In this document: piece by piece, positions 1 to 8,191 of the stretch
Numbering within the stretch: position 1 is the stretch's first letter
How the letters are laid out: each line of letters begins with the position of its first letter
From: Planctomycetaceae bacterium
Lineage (GTDB): Bacteria; Planctomycetota; Planctomycetia; Planctomycetales; Planctomycetaceae
Length of the DNA stretch: 64,000 nt
Reading direction: 5' to 3'
Assembly (NCBI GenBank): GCA_018699955.1
Contig: JABISG010000151.1
Location: 83,428-147,427, forward strand
Notes under the pieces: model-generated
What the model was told of the DNA's origin: nothing
Databases searched by the model: none
The model's input: only the letters and a program-made list of their open reading frames with translations
Position numbers and translations under genes: made by a program

Positions 1-75
1 ACCGGCAAAGAAGGCCGGCGAAAAACCAACCAGACCCAGACCGAAACCACCGCAAGCATAATCGAAAACCAATAA
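1..75 (+). other. Possible 3' end of an upstream gene
   Basis: The first bases are open in two plus-strand frames: one ends with TAA at 59-61 (a Lys/Pro/Arg-rich tail), the other with TAA at 73-75. Either could be the tail of a gene that starts left of the window and is co-transcribed with the TPR gene that follows. Sequence to the left is needed to choose between them. Confidence 0.3.
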
Positions 76-108
76 CGCCCAATCGCGTTTTCAGGAGTGA
101 TGGAAACA

Positions 109-1164
109 ATGCAACGACGAATCGCGTCTCTCATGGCCGGCTGCCTGTTGGTGGCCTTGTCGGTGTCCAATGCCCGCGCCCTCGATACGATTACCGTGGC
201 GGGCGAAGCGAAAGCGGTTGCCGGTGAAATTGTCGGCGTCAGCAAGACCGACATCACCATCAAAGCGGGACTCAAGAAAGAAGAACGCAAAGTCGCCGCC
301 AATGCCGTCCTCGAAATTCGTTTCGACAAGCAACCGGCCGGCCTCAACCTGGCCCGCAACGACGAAGCCGCCGGACGATTCACCGCCGCATTGGAAAAAT
401 ACAATGCCGCGTTGGCCGATGACCCGTCGGAGTTTTTGAAGGCGGAGTTGGAGTTTCTCATCGCCCGCACCAACGCACAGATGGCAATGGCCGACACGAC
501 GAAGCTCGCGGGAGCCGTCAAGCTGCTGAGTGGATTTCTCACCAGCAATGCCAACAGCTTCCGCTACTACCCGGCACTCGCGCAGTTGGGCGACGTCTAC
601 CTGGCACAAAGTAACTTTGCTGAAGCACAGGCAACGTTTGCCAAATTGGAGCAGGCCCCGTGGACCGACTACAAAATGGCGGCCGGCACCTCGAAGGCGC
701 GATTACTGCTCAAGCAGGACAAGGTCGCAGAGGCGCGGACGGCATTCGAGGCGGTCACCGCCATGCAGGCCACTACAGAGGCCGAAAAAACACGACGATT
801 TGACGCAGTCCTCGGCAAGGCCATCTGCCTGCAACGCGAAGGACAGCACGAGCAGGCTGTCAAGGATTTGGCCGAAGTCTCCAGCAAGGCACCCGCCAAC
901 GAAACACGGCTTCAGGCCGAAGCCTACGTCCGCCAAGGCGACAGCTACCGCCAGATTGAAGGCCACACCAAAGATGCGATCCTGGCATACCTCCATGTGG
1001 ATGTTCTGTTCGCAAAAGAGGCAGCATTGCATGCCGAGTCGCTGTTCTGGCTTTCAAAGCTGTGGACTTCGGTCGGTCATCCCGATCGTGCCTCGACGGC
1101 GGCTGCCAAACTGGAATCGACCTACCCCAACAGCGAGTGGACCTCGAAACTGACCGCCGGCTAG
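109..1164 (+). CDS. Exported TPR-repeat protein ahead of the ExbB/ExbD genes
   Basis: A 351-residue protein with a clear signal peptide (basic MQRR start, hydrophobic 7-18, cleavage near SNARA). After a short beta-type region (about 25-75) the rest is helical with TPR-like pairs, for example around residues 80-105 (sAAGRFTAALEKYNAALADD-like), 160-180 and 250-290. It is probably periplasmic and a scaffold. The frame is open from GTG 97 and ATG 100, but AGGAG at 93-97 sits 11 bases before ATG 109, so 109 is chosen. It is followed after 86 bases by the ExbB gene on the same strand, so it is probably part of that energised envelope complex. The specific role is unknown. Confidence 0.8.
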   Translation: MQRRIASLMAGCLLVALSVSNARALDTITVAGEAKAVAGEIVGVSKTDITIKAGLKKEERKVAANAVLEIRFDKQPAGLNLARNDEAAGRFTAALEKYNAALADDPSEFLKAELEFLIARTNAQMAMADTTKLAGAVKLLSGFLTSNANSFRYYPALAQLGDVYLAQSNFAEAQATFAKLEQAPWTDYKMAAGTSKARLLLKQDKVAEARTAFEAVTAMQATTEAEKTRRFDAVLGKAICLQREGQHEQAVKDLAEVSSKAPANETRLQAEAYVRQGDSYRQIEGHTKDAILAYLHVDVLFAKEAALHAESLFWLSKLWTSVGHPDRASTAAAKLESTYPNSEWTSKLTAG

Positions 1165-1250
1165 AGAATCGAACCGGCATTGAGAACTTTTGACGTACTG
1201 ACAAACAAACGGGCAAATCCGAAAAACAACACTAGCGTGGAGAGACAGCG

Positions 1251-2144
1251 ATGTTCAGCGGTAAAGAGTGGCGCGCAACGGGAACTCGTCGATGGAATGG
1301 TCTTGCCATCCTGCTGACGGTGACCGGACTTCTTATCTCCGGGTACCTCACGGTCGGCGCGATGCCGTCGTTCGCCTATCAGGACGAAGGCGAAGCTGTC
1401 GAAGAAACGAAACCGGCCGCCGCTGAGGATAAAGGTGAGGATGAAGAGGAAGGGTCCCAGCAGGCCGATAACTTCCTCGTCGTGATGGTCAAAGCCAACG
1501 GTTACGTGTTCGGCCCGCTGTTGTTGGCCATGTCCTTCATCATGGTTGCCCTGGTGATGATGAATGTCCTGCAGGTGCGAAGAGACAATCTCTTGCCGGC
1601 AACTTTTGTCGAGTCGTTCGAGGAACGTCTGACGGCCAAAGATTATCAGGGAGCCTACGAAACCGCCAAGACCGACGATTCGGTTGTTGCCCGCATTCTG
1701 GCTGCTGGATTGAGCAAGCTCAATCGAGGCTACCCCGAAGCGATCGAAGGCATGCAGGAAGTCGGCGAAGACGAGAACATGGCGTTGGAACACCGCTTGA
1801 GTTATCTCGCACTCATCGGCGCGATCGCTCCCATGATCGGGTTGGCCGGAACGGTTTGGGGTATGATTGGTGCGTTTGAAAGCATCGCCACATCGGCAGT
1901 CCAACCGAAACCGAAAGAACTGGCGGCCGACATTTACACGGCGTTGTTTACCACGTTGGAAGGTCTCGCCATCGCCATTCCGGCCATGGTCTTCTACAGC
2001 CTGTTGCGTAACCGCGTGGCACGGCTCGTGCTGGAAATTGGAATTGTCAGCGAAGGCCTGATGAGCCGCTTCGCAACCGTCGGCAAGCGACCCGGCAACG
2101 GTGGAACCGCAGCGGCAACCGCCCCCGCCGCCCCTGCAGAATAA
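1251..2144 (+). CDS. ExbB/TolQ/MotA-family proton channel subunit
   Basis: A 297-residue inner-membrane protein of the MotA/TolQ/ExbB proton-channel family. It starts with a hydrophobic segment (about 18-40, possibly a signal peptide), then an acidic Glu-rich linker (43-75), a membrane helix (about 85-105), a cytoplasmic stretch, and the conserved C-terminal pair of helices with the family pattern LIGAIAPMIGLAGTVWGMI (about 185-205) and TTLEGLAIAIPAMVFY (about 235-250). GGAGAG lies 7 bases before ATG 1251. Three ExbD genes follow directly. In this family the ExbB pentamer and ExbD dimer convert proton-motive force into motion across the envelope; the client here is not known. The exported-looking N-terminus before the channel core is longer than in E. 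coli ExbB. Confidence 0.93.
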   Translation: MFSGKEWRATGTRRWNGLAILLTVTGLLISGYLTVGAMPSFAYQDEGEAVEETKPAAAEDKGEDEEEGSQQADNFLVVMVKANGYVFGPLLLAMSFIMVALVMMNVLQVRRDNLLPATFVESFEERLTAKDYQGAYETAKTDDSVVARILAAGLSKLNRGYPEAIEGMQEVGEDENMALEHRLSYLALIGAIAPMIGLAGTVWGMIGAFESIATSAVQPKPKELAADIYTALFTTLEGLAIAIPAMVFYSLLRNRVARLVLEIGIVSEGLMSRFATVGKRPGNGGTAAATAPAAPAE

Positions 2145-2199
2145 TTAAAAGCCCGCGGGCCGCGTCCCGCGGGAATTGCAATACCAAGGAAATCGACAA

Positions 2200-2694
2200 A
2201 TGCGATTCCAGCCTGCCGAATCAACTGTTCCCGAAGTCGATATGACTCCGATGATCGACATCGTGTTTCAATTGCTGACGTTCTTCATGATGATCACCAA
2301 CTTCGAGAACCTCAAAGCCGACGAGCGCGTCAAGCTGCCCGATGATTCGCGCGCAAAGCCACCGCTGGTTTCTCGCGAACGGGATCTCATGCTCAACGTC
2401 GGCTTTGAGCGCGACACGGAGGGCAACAAGACGAATCCTGCGGCGCTGTTGTTTCTCGCCGGCGAACAGATGCCCGTGCTGCAATGCGCCCCGTTTTTGA
2501 ACCGCGAAAAACGCCTTTTCAACGACTTGGGAATCGACCCCAAAGAAATCACCGTCGTCATTCGGGCCGACAGTGAAGTCCCCACTGGCGAGATCCAGGA
2601 GTTGATCAAACTCTGCCAGCAACAGGCGAGCGGCAACGTCGGCGGATTCCAGAAATTCGCACTCAAGGCAAAGTCGGAGAGAGACGCCCAGTAA
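2200..2694 (+). CDS. ExbD/TolR-family biopolymer transport protein, copy 1
   Basis: A 164-residue ExbD/TolR protein: short cytoplasmic tail, conserved membrane helix with the proton-path Asp in VDMTPMIDIVFQLLTFF, then a periplasmic domain. The frame opens at a TTG at 2176, but AAGGAA at 2186-2191 precedes ATG 2200, which gives the usual short tail MRFQPAEST. The periplasmic part has a characteristic segment ALLFLAGEQMPVL followed by DPKEITVVIRAD that is shared with the lipoprotein gene at 3834. It lies 55 bases after the ExbB gene and 54 bases before copy 2, so one operon is likely. Confidence 0.93.
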   Translation: MRFQPAESTVPEVDMTPMIDIVFQLLTFFMMITNFENLKADERVKLPDDSRAKPPLVSRERDLMLNVGFERDTEGNKTNPAALLFLAGEQMPVLQCAPFLNREKRLFNDLGIDPKEITVVIRADSEVPTGEIQELIKLCQQQASGNVGGFQKFALKAKSERDAQ

Positions 2695-2748
2695 CCGAAC
2701 AAGCCGCAAAAGACCCGACAGACAACAGGCAACAGACAGGATTGTACA

Positions 2749-3249
2749 ATGAAGGTTCGTGGTGCCGGCAAACAGTCGGGCAAAATTGATCTGCAAATGG
2801 CGCCGATGATCGACGTCGTGTTTCAGTTGCTGATTTTCTTCATGTTGACGATGAAAATTATTGCGCCCGAAGGCGATTTTAACATCAATATGCCCATCGG
2901 CGCACCCGCCGAGCAGCAGGATGACGACATCCAGCTTCCCGATATCAAGGTGCATCTGGTCGCCGGTCCCGGTGGGGGACTGGACGGCGTGATGTTAGGA
3001 CGACGAAATCTTGGCAACGACGATCAGGCCTTTGAGCGACTGAACAATGAAATCCTGAAGATCATCGGCAAGCCAGGCAACCCGCTCACCAAAGACATCG
3101 AAGTCGAAATCAAAGCCGACTACAATCTACACTACGGGTTTACCGTCAAAGCCATCGGTGCCTGCACCGGTCGTAACGACTCAAAAGGCAACCTGGTACG
3201 CTACATCGAGAAGATCAAGTTTGCGCCTCCCGTCACTCCCGGTGCTTAG
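2749..3249 (+). CDS. ExbD/TolR-family biopolymer transport protein, copy 2
   Basis: A 166-residue paralogue. The helix carries MAPMIDVVFQLLIFFMLTMKI with the expected Asp. The periplasmic domain contains a segment (MLGRRNLGND..AFERLNNEI) shared with copy 3 but not with copy 1, so copies 2 and 3 are the closer pair. ATG 2749 is preceded by AGGA at a normal distance. Having several ExbD genes beside one ExbB suggests a heteromeric ExbD dimer or alternative partners of the same motor. Confidence 0.93.
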   Translation: MKVRGAGKQSGKIDLQMAPMIDVVFQLLIFFMLTMKIIAPEGDFNINMPIGAPAEQQDDDIQLPDIKVHLVAGPGGGLDGVMLGRRNLGNDDQAFERLNNEILKIIGKPGNPLTKDIEVEIKADYNLHYGFTVKAIGACTGRNDSKGNLVRYIEKIKFAPPVTPGA

Positions 3250-3309
3250 CCGCTTGCGGTTCAGCGGCCCATCGACGCCGTTTCATAGCAACCCACGGAG
3301 ACCAGTCCC

Positions 3310-3816
3310 ATGCGGATTCGCAACTCCCACGGCCAACAGTCGAAACCCCGCCGCGAGTCGATGACGACAATGATCGACGTCGTCTTTCTGCTGCTCATCT
3401 TCTTCATGCTGACAATGAGGATCCTGCCCACCGAGGGAGAATTCCAAGTCAACATGCCCGGCCAGCCAGCCGCCGTTGTCGAGCAGCAAGAACTGCCGCC
3501 AATAGAAATTCGCATCCGGCTCGTCGCCAATGAAGACGGCTCGCTCAATCGCCTGCAGTTGGGCCAACGGAATCTCGGCAACGACCGTCGCGCTTTTGAA
3601 CGCCTCAGTCACGAACTGTACGCACTCATCGGCCAGCCGCAGCTTCTCTCAGAGAACACGGCCATCAAAATCGACAGCGACTACAACCTCGATTACGAAC
3701 ACCTCATGAACGCCGTCGGCGCCGCCAGCGGCCGCCTCGACCCCAAAACCGGCCGATTGATTCGCTACCAAACACCAATCGAATTCGTCCCGGCTCGGAG
3801 AGACAACGACAGCTAA
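3310..3816 (+). CDS. ExbD/TolR-family biopolymer transport protein, copy 3
   Basis: A 168-residue paralogue of copy 2 with the helix MTTMIDVVFLLLIFFMLTMRI and a shared periplasmic segment (LQLGQRNLGNDRRAFERLSHEL). The catalytic Asp of the helix is present. GGAG lies about 10 bases before ATG 3310. The stop is only 17 bases before the next start, so the lipoprotein gene downstream is almost certainly co-transcribed. Confidence 0.92.
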   Translation: MRIRNSHGQQSKPRRESMTTMIDVVFLLLIFFMLTMRILPTEGEFQVNMPGQPAAVVEQQELPPIEIRIRLVANEDGSLNRLQLGQRNLGNDRRAFERLSHELYALIGQPQLLSENTAIKIDSDYNLDYEHLMNAVGAASGRLDPKTGRLIRYQTPIEFVPARRDNDS

Positions 3817-3833
3817 TTCCGGGGGTAGGTCCG

Positions 3834-4325
3834 ATGGCTGGAATCCGCACTCGATCTACACTGGCGACGCATCGGATCCAGAACACGCGAGAACATCAAT
3901 TCATCATCCGGTTGTTCGTAGCCTGTCTTTTGACATCGGGATGTGCCGACGGGGCAGCGCCGCCGCCCGATGAAGAGATGCTGTCTCAGGTCGATGACGG
4001 TCAATTGAATGACCGTCCGCTCGACACGGACGAATTACCGAAATCACTCACGCTGAATGTTGGTTTCGGTGACTGTGTCCAGAAGCTCCCGCCTCATCCA
4101 CAAGCGTTGGTGTTTCACGCTGGCGAGCAATTGCCGATTCCTGATTTCGAACCCATGCTACGCCGCGAGTGGCAGCTCTTTACAGACTTGGATATCGACC
4201 CAGCGGAAGTCACTGTCGTGATACGTTGTGACAAGAGAGTCAGCCACGACGACAGAGTGCTGCTAGTCGCAATGTGTTTGGACGTGGGCTTTCAGAGCGT
4301 TTTTCTGAAGACACCCCGCGGCTGA
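3834..4325 (+). CDS. Predicted lipoprotein resembling a solo ExbD periplasmic domain
   Basis: A 163-residue protein. After a basic N-terminus it has a short hydrophobic run ending in LLTSGC at about residues 32-37, which fits the lipoprotein pattern with a Gly just before Cys. The mature part contains SLTLNVGFGDC, ALVFHAGEQLPIPDFEPML and DIDPAEVTVVIRCD. These match, in order, LMLNVGF, ALLFLAGEQMPVLQCAPFL and GIDPKEITVVIRAD in ExbD copy 1. The ExbD membrane helix and its proton-carrying Asp are absent. Seen: the alignment by eye and the lipobox. Inferred: it is a duplicated ExbD domain re-anchored by lipid, perhaps a partner or regulator of the motor. It is the last gene before the convergent recombinase gene. 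Confidence 0.75.
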   Translation: MAGIRTRSTLATHRIQNTREHQFIIRLFVACLLTSGCADGAAPPPDEEMLSQVDDGQLNDRPLDTDELPKSLTLNVGFGDCVQKLPPHPQALVFHAGEQLPIPDFEPMLRREWQLFTDLDIDPAEVTVVIRCDKRVSHDDRVLLVAMCLDVGFQSVFLKTPRG

Positions 4326-4367
4326 ACCATACCGGAATGTTTCAGTCATCCATCTCCCCCTCTCAAT

Positions 4368-5315
4368 TCACCCGCGCGGATGATGCCGTTCGTGCACCGC
4401 TTTCAGCCGGCTGTGTTCCACGTGTGTGTAAACCTGCGTGGTGCGGATGCTGGCGTGTCCAAGCATTTCCTGCAGGGCGCGAATCTCGGCGCCGCCGGCG
4501 AGCATGTGCGTGGCGAAACTGTGTCGCAATGTGTGCGGGCTGACCCGCTCGCTGGCACCAATTCGGGCCGCATATTTCTTCACCAGTTTCCACACCATCA
4601 CTCGTGAGAGTCCGTTGCCGCGCCGAGTGAGAAACAGACAGTCCAATCCATCGCGACCGGTTAGCAGCGGGCGTTCGTGTTCCAGGTAGCCTTCGAGGGC
4701 ATGGACGGCAACCGGGTTCAGCGAGACGAGTCGCTCTTTATCACCCTTCCCGATGCAGCGGCAAAAACCCTCATCCAGTCGCACGTCCCGCATCCGCATG
4801 TTCGACAACTCCGAAGCCCGGCAGCCCGTTGCATACAGCAACACCAACAGCGCCCGATCGCGCAGCGGATACCGATCATCCGCCGTCGGTGCATCGAGCA
4901 GCCGATCGACCATCTCTGGGCTGAGAACTTTTGGCAGCCGTTGCCATAATTTCGGTGAAGAAAGCAATTCCACCGCACTCTCGGTCAAGATGCCTTCCAG
5001 CACGAGGAACCGAAAGAACATTTTTAGCGACACCAATTGCCGCGCGACCGATGTCGGTGCCAATTGCCGGCCGTGCAGAAATTTGAGATAGGCCGACAGC
5101 AGCTGCAGATCGACTTCTTTCAGCGAGCTGGGCCCATGTTTTCGGTACCATTCGAAAAACTGGTTCAAGTCGCAGCGGTAAGCGCGAACCGTATTTGTCG
5201 CCATCCCGCATTCCGCGTCGAGATAATGCAGATACGATTCCAGGTGCGCCGCCGGAGTCGTCGGGATAACGGCTGTCGATCCGCTGCGTTTGGGAGGCCG
5301 TTTCCGTGGAGGCAT
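4368..5315 (-). CDS. XerC/XerD-type tyrosine recombinase
   Basis: A 315-residue site-specific recombinase. The N-terminal core-binding domain spans about 20-110 and the catalytic domain about 125-310. All active-site residues are visible: Arg166 (GCRASEL), Lys190 (GKGDKER), His261 and Arg264 (HTLRH), His287 (LGHAS) and nucleophile Tyr296 (TTQVYTH). This full-length two-domain layout fits the chromosome-dimer resolvases XerC/XerD rather than phage integrases, and no att-like repeats or phage genes are nearby. The frame extends to a TTG at 5372, but ATG 5315 gives the usual length. Whether it is the XerC or the XerD orthologue cannot be decided from the window. Confidence 0.92.
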   Translation of the reverse strand: MPPRKRPPKRSGSTAVIPTTPAAHLESYLHYLDAECGMATNTVRAYRCDLNQFFEWYRKHGPSSLKEVDLQLLSAYLKFLHGRQLAPTSVARQLVSLKMFFRFLVLEGILTESAVELLSSPKLWQRLPKVLSPEMVDRLLDAPTADDRYPLRDRALLVLLYATGCRASELSNMRMRDVRLDEGFCRCIGKGDKERLVSLNPVAVHALEGYLEHERPLLTGRDGLDCLFLTRRGNGLSRVMVWKLVKKYAARIGASERVSPHTLRHSFATHMLAGGAEIRALQEMLGHASIRTTQVYTHVEHSRLKAVHERHHPRG

Positions 5316-5448
5316 CGTGCCGAATTCCAGAAAAGAACACAAAAAACACGTTCTCTTCCTAAAATCGGCCAATCCTGCCGCAATCCTCCACTTTTCCCGT
5401 CATCGCCCCCAAAGCCGACGGGTTGCACCTCGTCGGATCGAACACCCA

Positions 5449-6942
5449 TTACACGACAACTTCCGGATCGGGACTCCAACTCGGCATCTCATCAAACGGA
5501 AAAATCGGCCGAGGCAACCGCTTCCATTCGAACTCCGATAGATTCGACTGCGTCGTCCCCGGCGTATCCACGCGGATCATTTCCTTTCGCCACTGAGAAA
5601 AGAATTGAAAGTTGCTCGCCGTTTTTACCACCACCAGTTTGGCAGCCGCCACGTCGATTCCCAGGTGAGCATACAGCAGCGGGTGATTCACGCCGAAACT
5701 GCGGTGATCGAGTAGCACAATTCGCACGGCTCCGCATTCAATCAGCGCCGTCCTTCCGAGATTACAAACGCCGCGACCGGGAATGTCGGTCGTCACATTT
5801 TCCGATAGAGACGCCACGCGCCCCGTCACTTCCACCGGGCTGCTGAAGACGGAATCAAGACGTCCGCCGATGTTCAGTGTGATTGTGGACGGGACACCTG
5901 CATCGAAGGCGGCTGCGACCGCGGCAGCATCAACCACGGGGATCAGTGACAGACAGGGAACCTGTTGCCTCAACAGTTCCCGCAGCAGCGTCGTGTTATC
6001 GCCCGGCGCACCGCCGTAAACCGAATCGCCGGTGTCCGAGAGAATGACGAGTCCGTCGTCGGCTGCAACTGCGCTGCGAACTGCTTCTGTCACCGATACG
6101 CGTCCCGACTTCCAAAATTCCTCGCGCAGTTCCCAGGCACGCGCCGATATCTCGACGGCAACCTCACGCGCCAGTTCCGCGTCACCGTCAGTATGCACGA
6201 CGACGGCCCACCCGCCTTCGGCAACATCGAGCCACGGTTGCATTGGATACGGCGAGACATCGAGAACACCGGAACGCTTCTCCAACTCCCGCGCCAAATC
6301 AAACCATTCCTTCATCGGTCCGCCCGATGTAAGAAACTGGTCCTGTGGCGTAATCAACGGAATCCTTTGCCACGCCATCACCGGGTTGATATCACCGGCC
6401 AACATCTGAAACATCAGCCGCGCCGTCTTGCGTCCCGTCGCGGGGGGATCGTGCGGTTGTGTTTCGTGGCCGACCAACAGATCGGCATTCTGAACCATCC
6501 GCCGAGTCACGCTTGCATGATGGTCCAACGGAACGGCAATCGGCACATCATTTCCGACCACACGGCGAACCTCCTCAAGCACGGCCCCTTCCACGTCGTC
6601 TTCCGAAACCGACGAGGCGGCACCGTGTAACGAAAGAAACACGGCGTCCAATGGTCCGGCAGCACGCAACCGATCGAGCAATTCGTCGCGGAGTTGCGAA
6701 AACGTCTCATCGCCAATCGGCCCCCCGGCACTGGCCCACCCGCGCAGTAATGGCACAAGTTCAACATCGTCCGACCGTTCGGCAACGACATCGAAAAACC
6801 CACCAATCGGCCCGGCTCCCTGCATCCGCTGGGCAACGTCCTCGCCGTAAAACAGACCGTAGGTTTCAAAATCAGCAAGTCCCGCAAGAACCGGTGAGAA
6901 TGAATCTGTTTCCTGTGCCAATTCGGCCACGGCAATCCGCAT
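5449..6942 (-). CDS. MlrC (M81) family metallopeptidase
   Basis: A 497-residue protein of the MlrC/DUF1485 family, named for microcystin-degrading MlrC. The N-terminus MRIAVAELAQETDSFSP is typical. Probable metal-ligand motifs are visible: LSLHGAASS, VPLDHHASVT and GHETQPHDP. The C-terminal half carries DTGDSVYGGAPGDNTTLLREL, also characteristic. The start at 6942 is preceded by AAAGGA on the coding strand; the upstream extension to 7014 contains part of a palindromic repeat and is rejected. The substrate is unknown: planctomycetes usually carry several copies and do not necessarily degrade microcystin. Confidence 0.88.
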   Translation of the reverse strand: MRIAVAELAQETDSFSPVLAGLADFETYGLFYGEDVAQRMQGAGPIGGFFDVVAERSDDVELVPLLRGWASAGGPIGDETFSQLRDELLDRLRAAGPLDAVFLSLHGAASSVSEDDVEGAVLEEVRRVVGNDVPIAVPLDHHASVTRRMVQNADLLVGHETQPHDPPATGRKTARLMFQMLAGDINPVMAWQRIPLITPQDQFLTSGGPMKEWFDLARELEKRSGVLDVSPYPMQPWLDVAEGGWAVVVHTDGDAELAREVAVEISARAWELREEFWKSGRVSVTEAVRSAVAADDGLVILSDTGDSVYGGAPGDNTTLLRELLRQQVPCLSLIPVVDAAAVAAAFDAGVPSTITLNIGGRLDSVFSSPVEVTGRVASLSENVTTDIPGRGVCNLGRTALIECGAVRIVLLDHRSFGVNHPLLYAHLGIDVAAAKLVVVKTASNFQFFSQWRKEMIRVDTPGTTQSNLSEFEWKRLPRPIFPFDEMPSWSPDPEVVV

Positions 6943-6985
6943 GGTGAGTTCCTTTGTTCCAGCGTAGACGCTCGATTTCCGAATT

Positions 6986-7016
6986 GGGTGCCACTGGCGA
7001 CACGCCAGCGGCACCC
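6986..7016. repeat. Palindromic repeat family A, full hairpin
   Basis: Two 14-base arms, GGGTGCCACTGGCG and CGCCAGCGGCACCC, separated by ACA, with one mismatch. It lies in the 94-base gap between the MlrC and ROK genes, both on the minus strand. There is no T-run, so it is not a classical terminator. Related copies occur at 13497, 49689 and 61163-61224. Confidence 0.8.
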
Positions 7017-7036
7017 GTCAGCGGAGCTTAAAGATA

Positions 7037-8047
7037 TTACTTCACATCACCAAACTTCAAACGGGCACAACCTGCGGCACCAATGTAGCCGGCATTGCCT
7101 CCCAGCGATGCGTAATCGATCACGGTCTTCGCGGCAGGAACGGGAAACGCACGGGTCTGAACTTCGTCTTTGATCCGCTGCAGAAACCGTCGGCCAAGCG
7201 CCGTCTCGTTGCGGCCGAATGTCATCGCGCCACCGAACAACACCATGTCGGGATCGATGGTATGCATTAGCGTCGTTGTACCTATCCCCAGATAGCGCGC
7301 GGTTTCGATAATCAGTTCCTCTGCCAGTTCGTCGCCGGCTTCGGCCGCTTCGGCAATGAGCAGCGGCGTCAATTTGTGCTTGTCAGCAATTCGCGCACTC
7401 AGCGATGACGCACGCCCCGCATCGAGCGCTTCCCGGCAACGGCGAACAAGCGATTTGGCGCTTGCATAGGCTTCCAGCGTGCCGTACTGGCCGGTGTCGC
7501 AACGTCGTCCGCCGTCCATTTCGATGATGACGTGACCGCATTCGGAACCGTGCGAATGCTCGCCGGTGACAATGGAATCGCCGATGATAATTCCGCAGCC
7601 AATGCCCGTACCCAGCGTCCAGAAGACCAGACTGTGTGCTTCGCGCGCAGCTCCCATCCAGAATTCACCGTAGGCCGCCGCGTTCGCGTCGTTTTGCAGA
7701 ATCGTCGGTTTGGAGAAGTGATCACTGACTCGTTGCCGGATCGGGATGTCGTGCCAACCGGGCAAGTTGGCCGGGTCGAGCAGCACACCGGCTGGGAGAT
7801 CCATCGGACCGGGAGTCGCCAAGCCGACAGCGCGGGCGCCCTCTAAAGAGAACTCCGTCTTCGCCAACGCCAGTTGCACCGCTCGTTCGATATTCGCCAG
7901 CCCAACGTCAAACGGGCGTTCCGCTTCGGTCGGCACGCTGGCGGTCGCATGCGAATGACCGGAGTCATCGACAATTCCCACCTTCACATTCGTCCCGCCG
8001 ACATCGATACCGACGTAATACGGTTCGCCGTTCTCTCGCTCACCCAT
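7037..8047 (-). CDS. ROK-family sugar kinase (glucokinase-like)
   Basis: A 336-residue cytoplasmic kinase of the ROK family. The ATP-binding signature YYVGIDVGGTNVKVGIVDD is at the N-terminus, the catalytic Asp lies in LQNDANAAAYGEFW, and GTGIGCGIIIG is the phosphate-2 loop. It most likely phosphorylates glucose or a related hexose or N-acyl sugar. The usual zinc site CxCGxxGCxE is altered: the protein reads CDTGQYGTLE, keeping only the first Cys. The sugar-contact Glu and His (GSECGHVII) are present, so activity is plausible without the zinc. It stands alone on the minus strand between the MlrC and S9 genes. Confidence 0.9.
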   Translation of the reverse strand: MGERENGEPYYVGIDVGGTNVKVGIVDDSGHSHATASVPTEAERPFDVGLANIERAVQLALAKTEFSLEGARAVGLATPGPMDLPAGVLLDPANLPGWHDIPIRQRVSDHFSKPTILQNDANAAAYGEFWMGAAREAHSLVFWTLGTGIGCGIIIGDSIVTGEHSHGSECGHVIIEMDGGRRCDTGQYGTLEAYASAKSLVRRCREALDAGRASSLSARIADKHKLTPLLIAEAAEAGDELAEELIIETARYLGIGTTTLMHTIDPDMVLFGGAMTFGRNETALGRRFLQRIKDEVQTRAFPVPAAKTVIDYASLGGNAGYIGAAGCARLKFGDVK

Positions 8048-8191
8048 CTGTTGCCGTTTCTGTTGTTGTCAATCCGTCGCGCCGTTCCTCATCCCACGGG
8101 CCGCTCTGTCGAACTGCCACTGGCAGTATAAAAAGCGAACAGCCAAACCTGCAAACGCGCGGGGGAGTAGGGTCGATTGACCGCAATGACG

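Noticed and set aside
1161..1904. 247-codon minus-strand frame antisense to the ExbB gene
   Set aside because: It mirrors the conserved membrane protein, has no ribosome site or family signature, and the GC-rich bias produces such frames.
4368..5315. The tyrosine recombinase as a mobile-element integrase
   Set aside because: Length and layout fit XerC/XerD and no att sites, phage genes or tRNA lie nearby.
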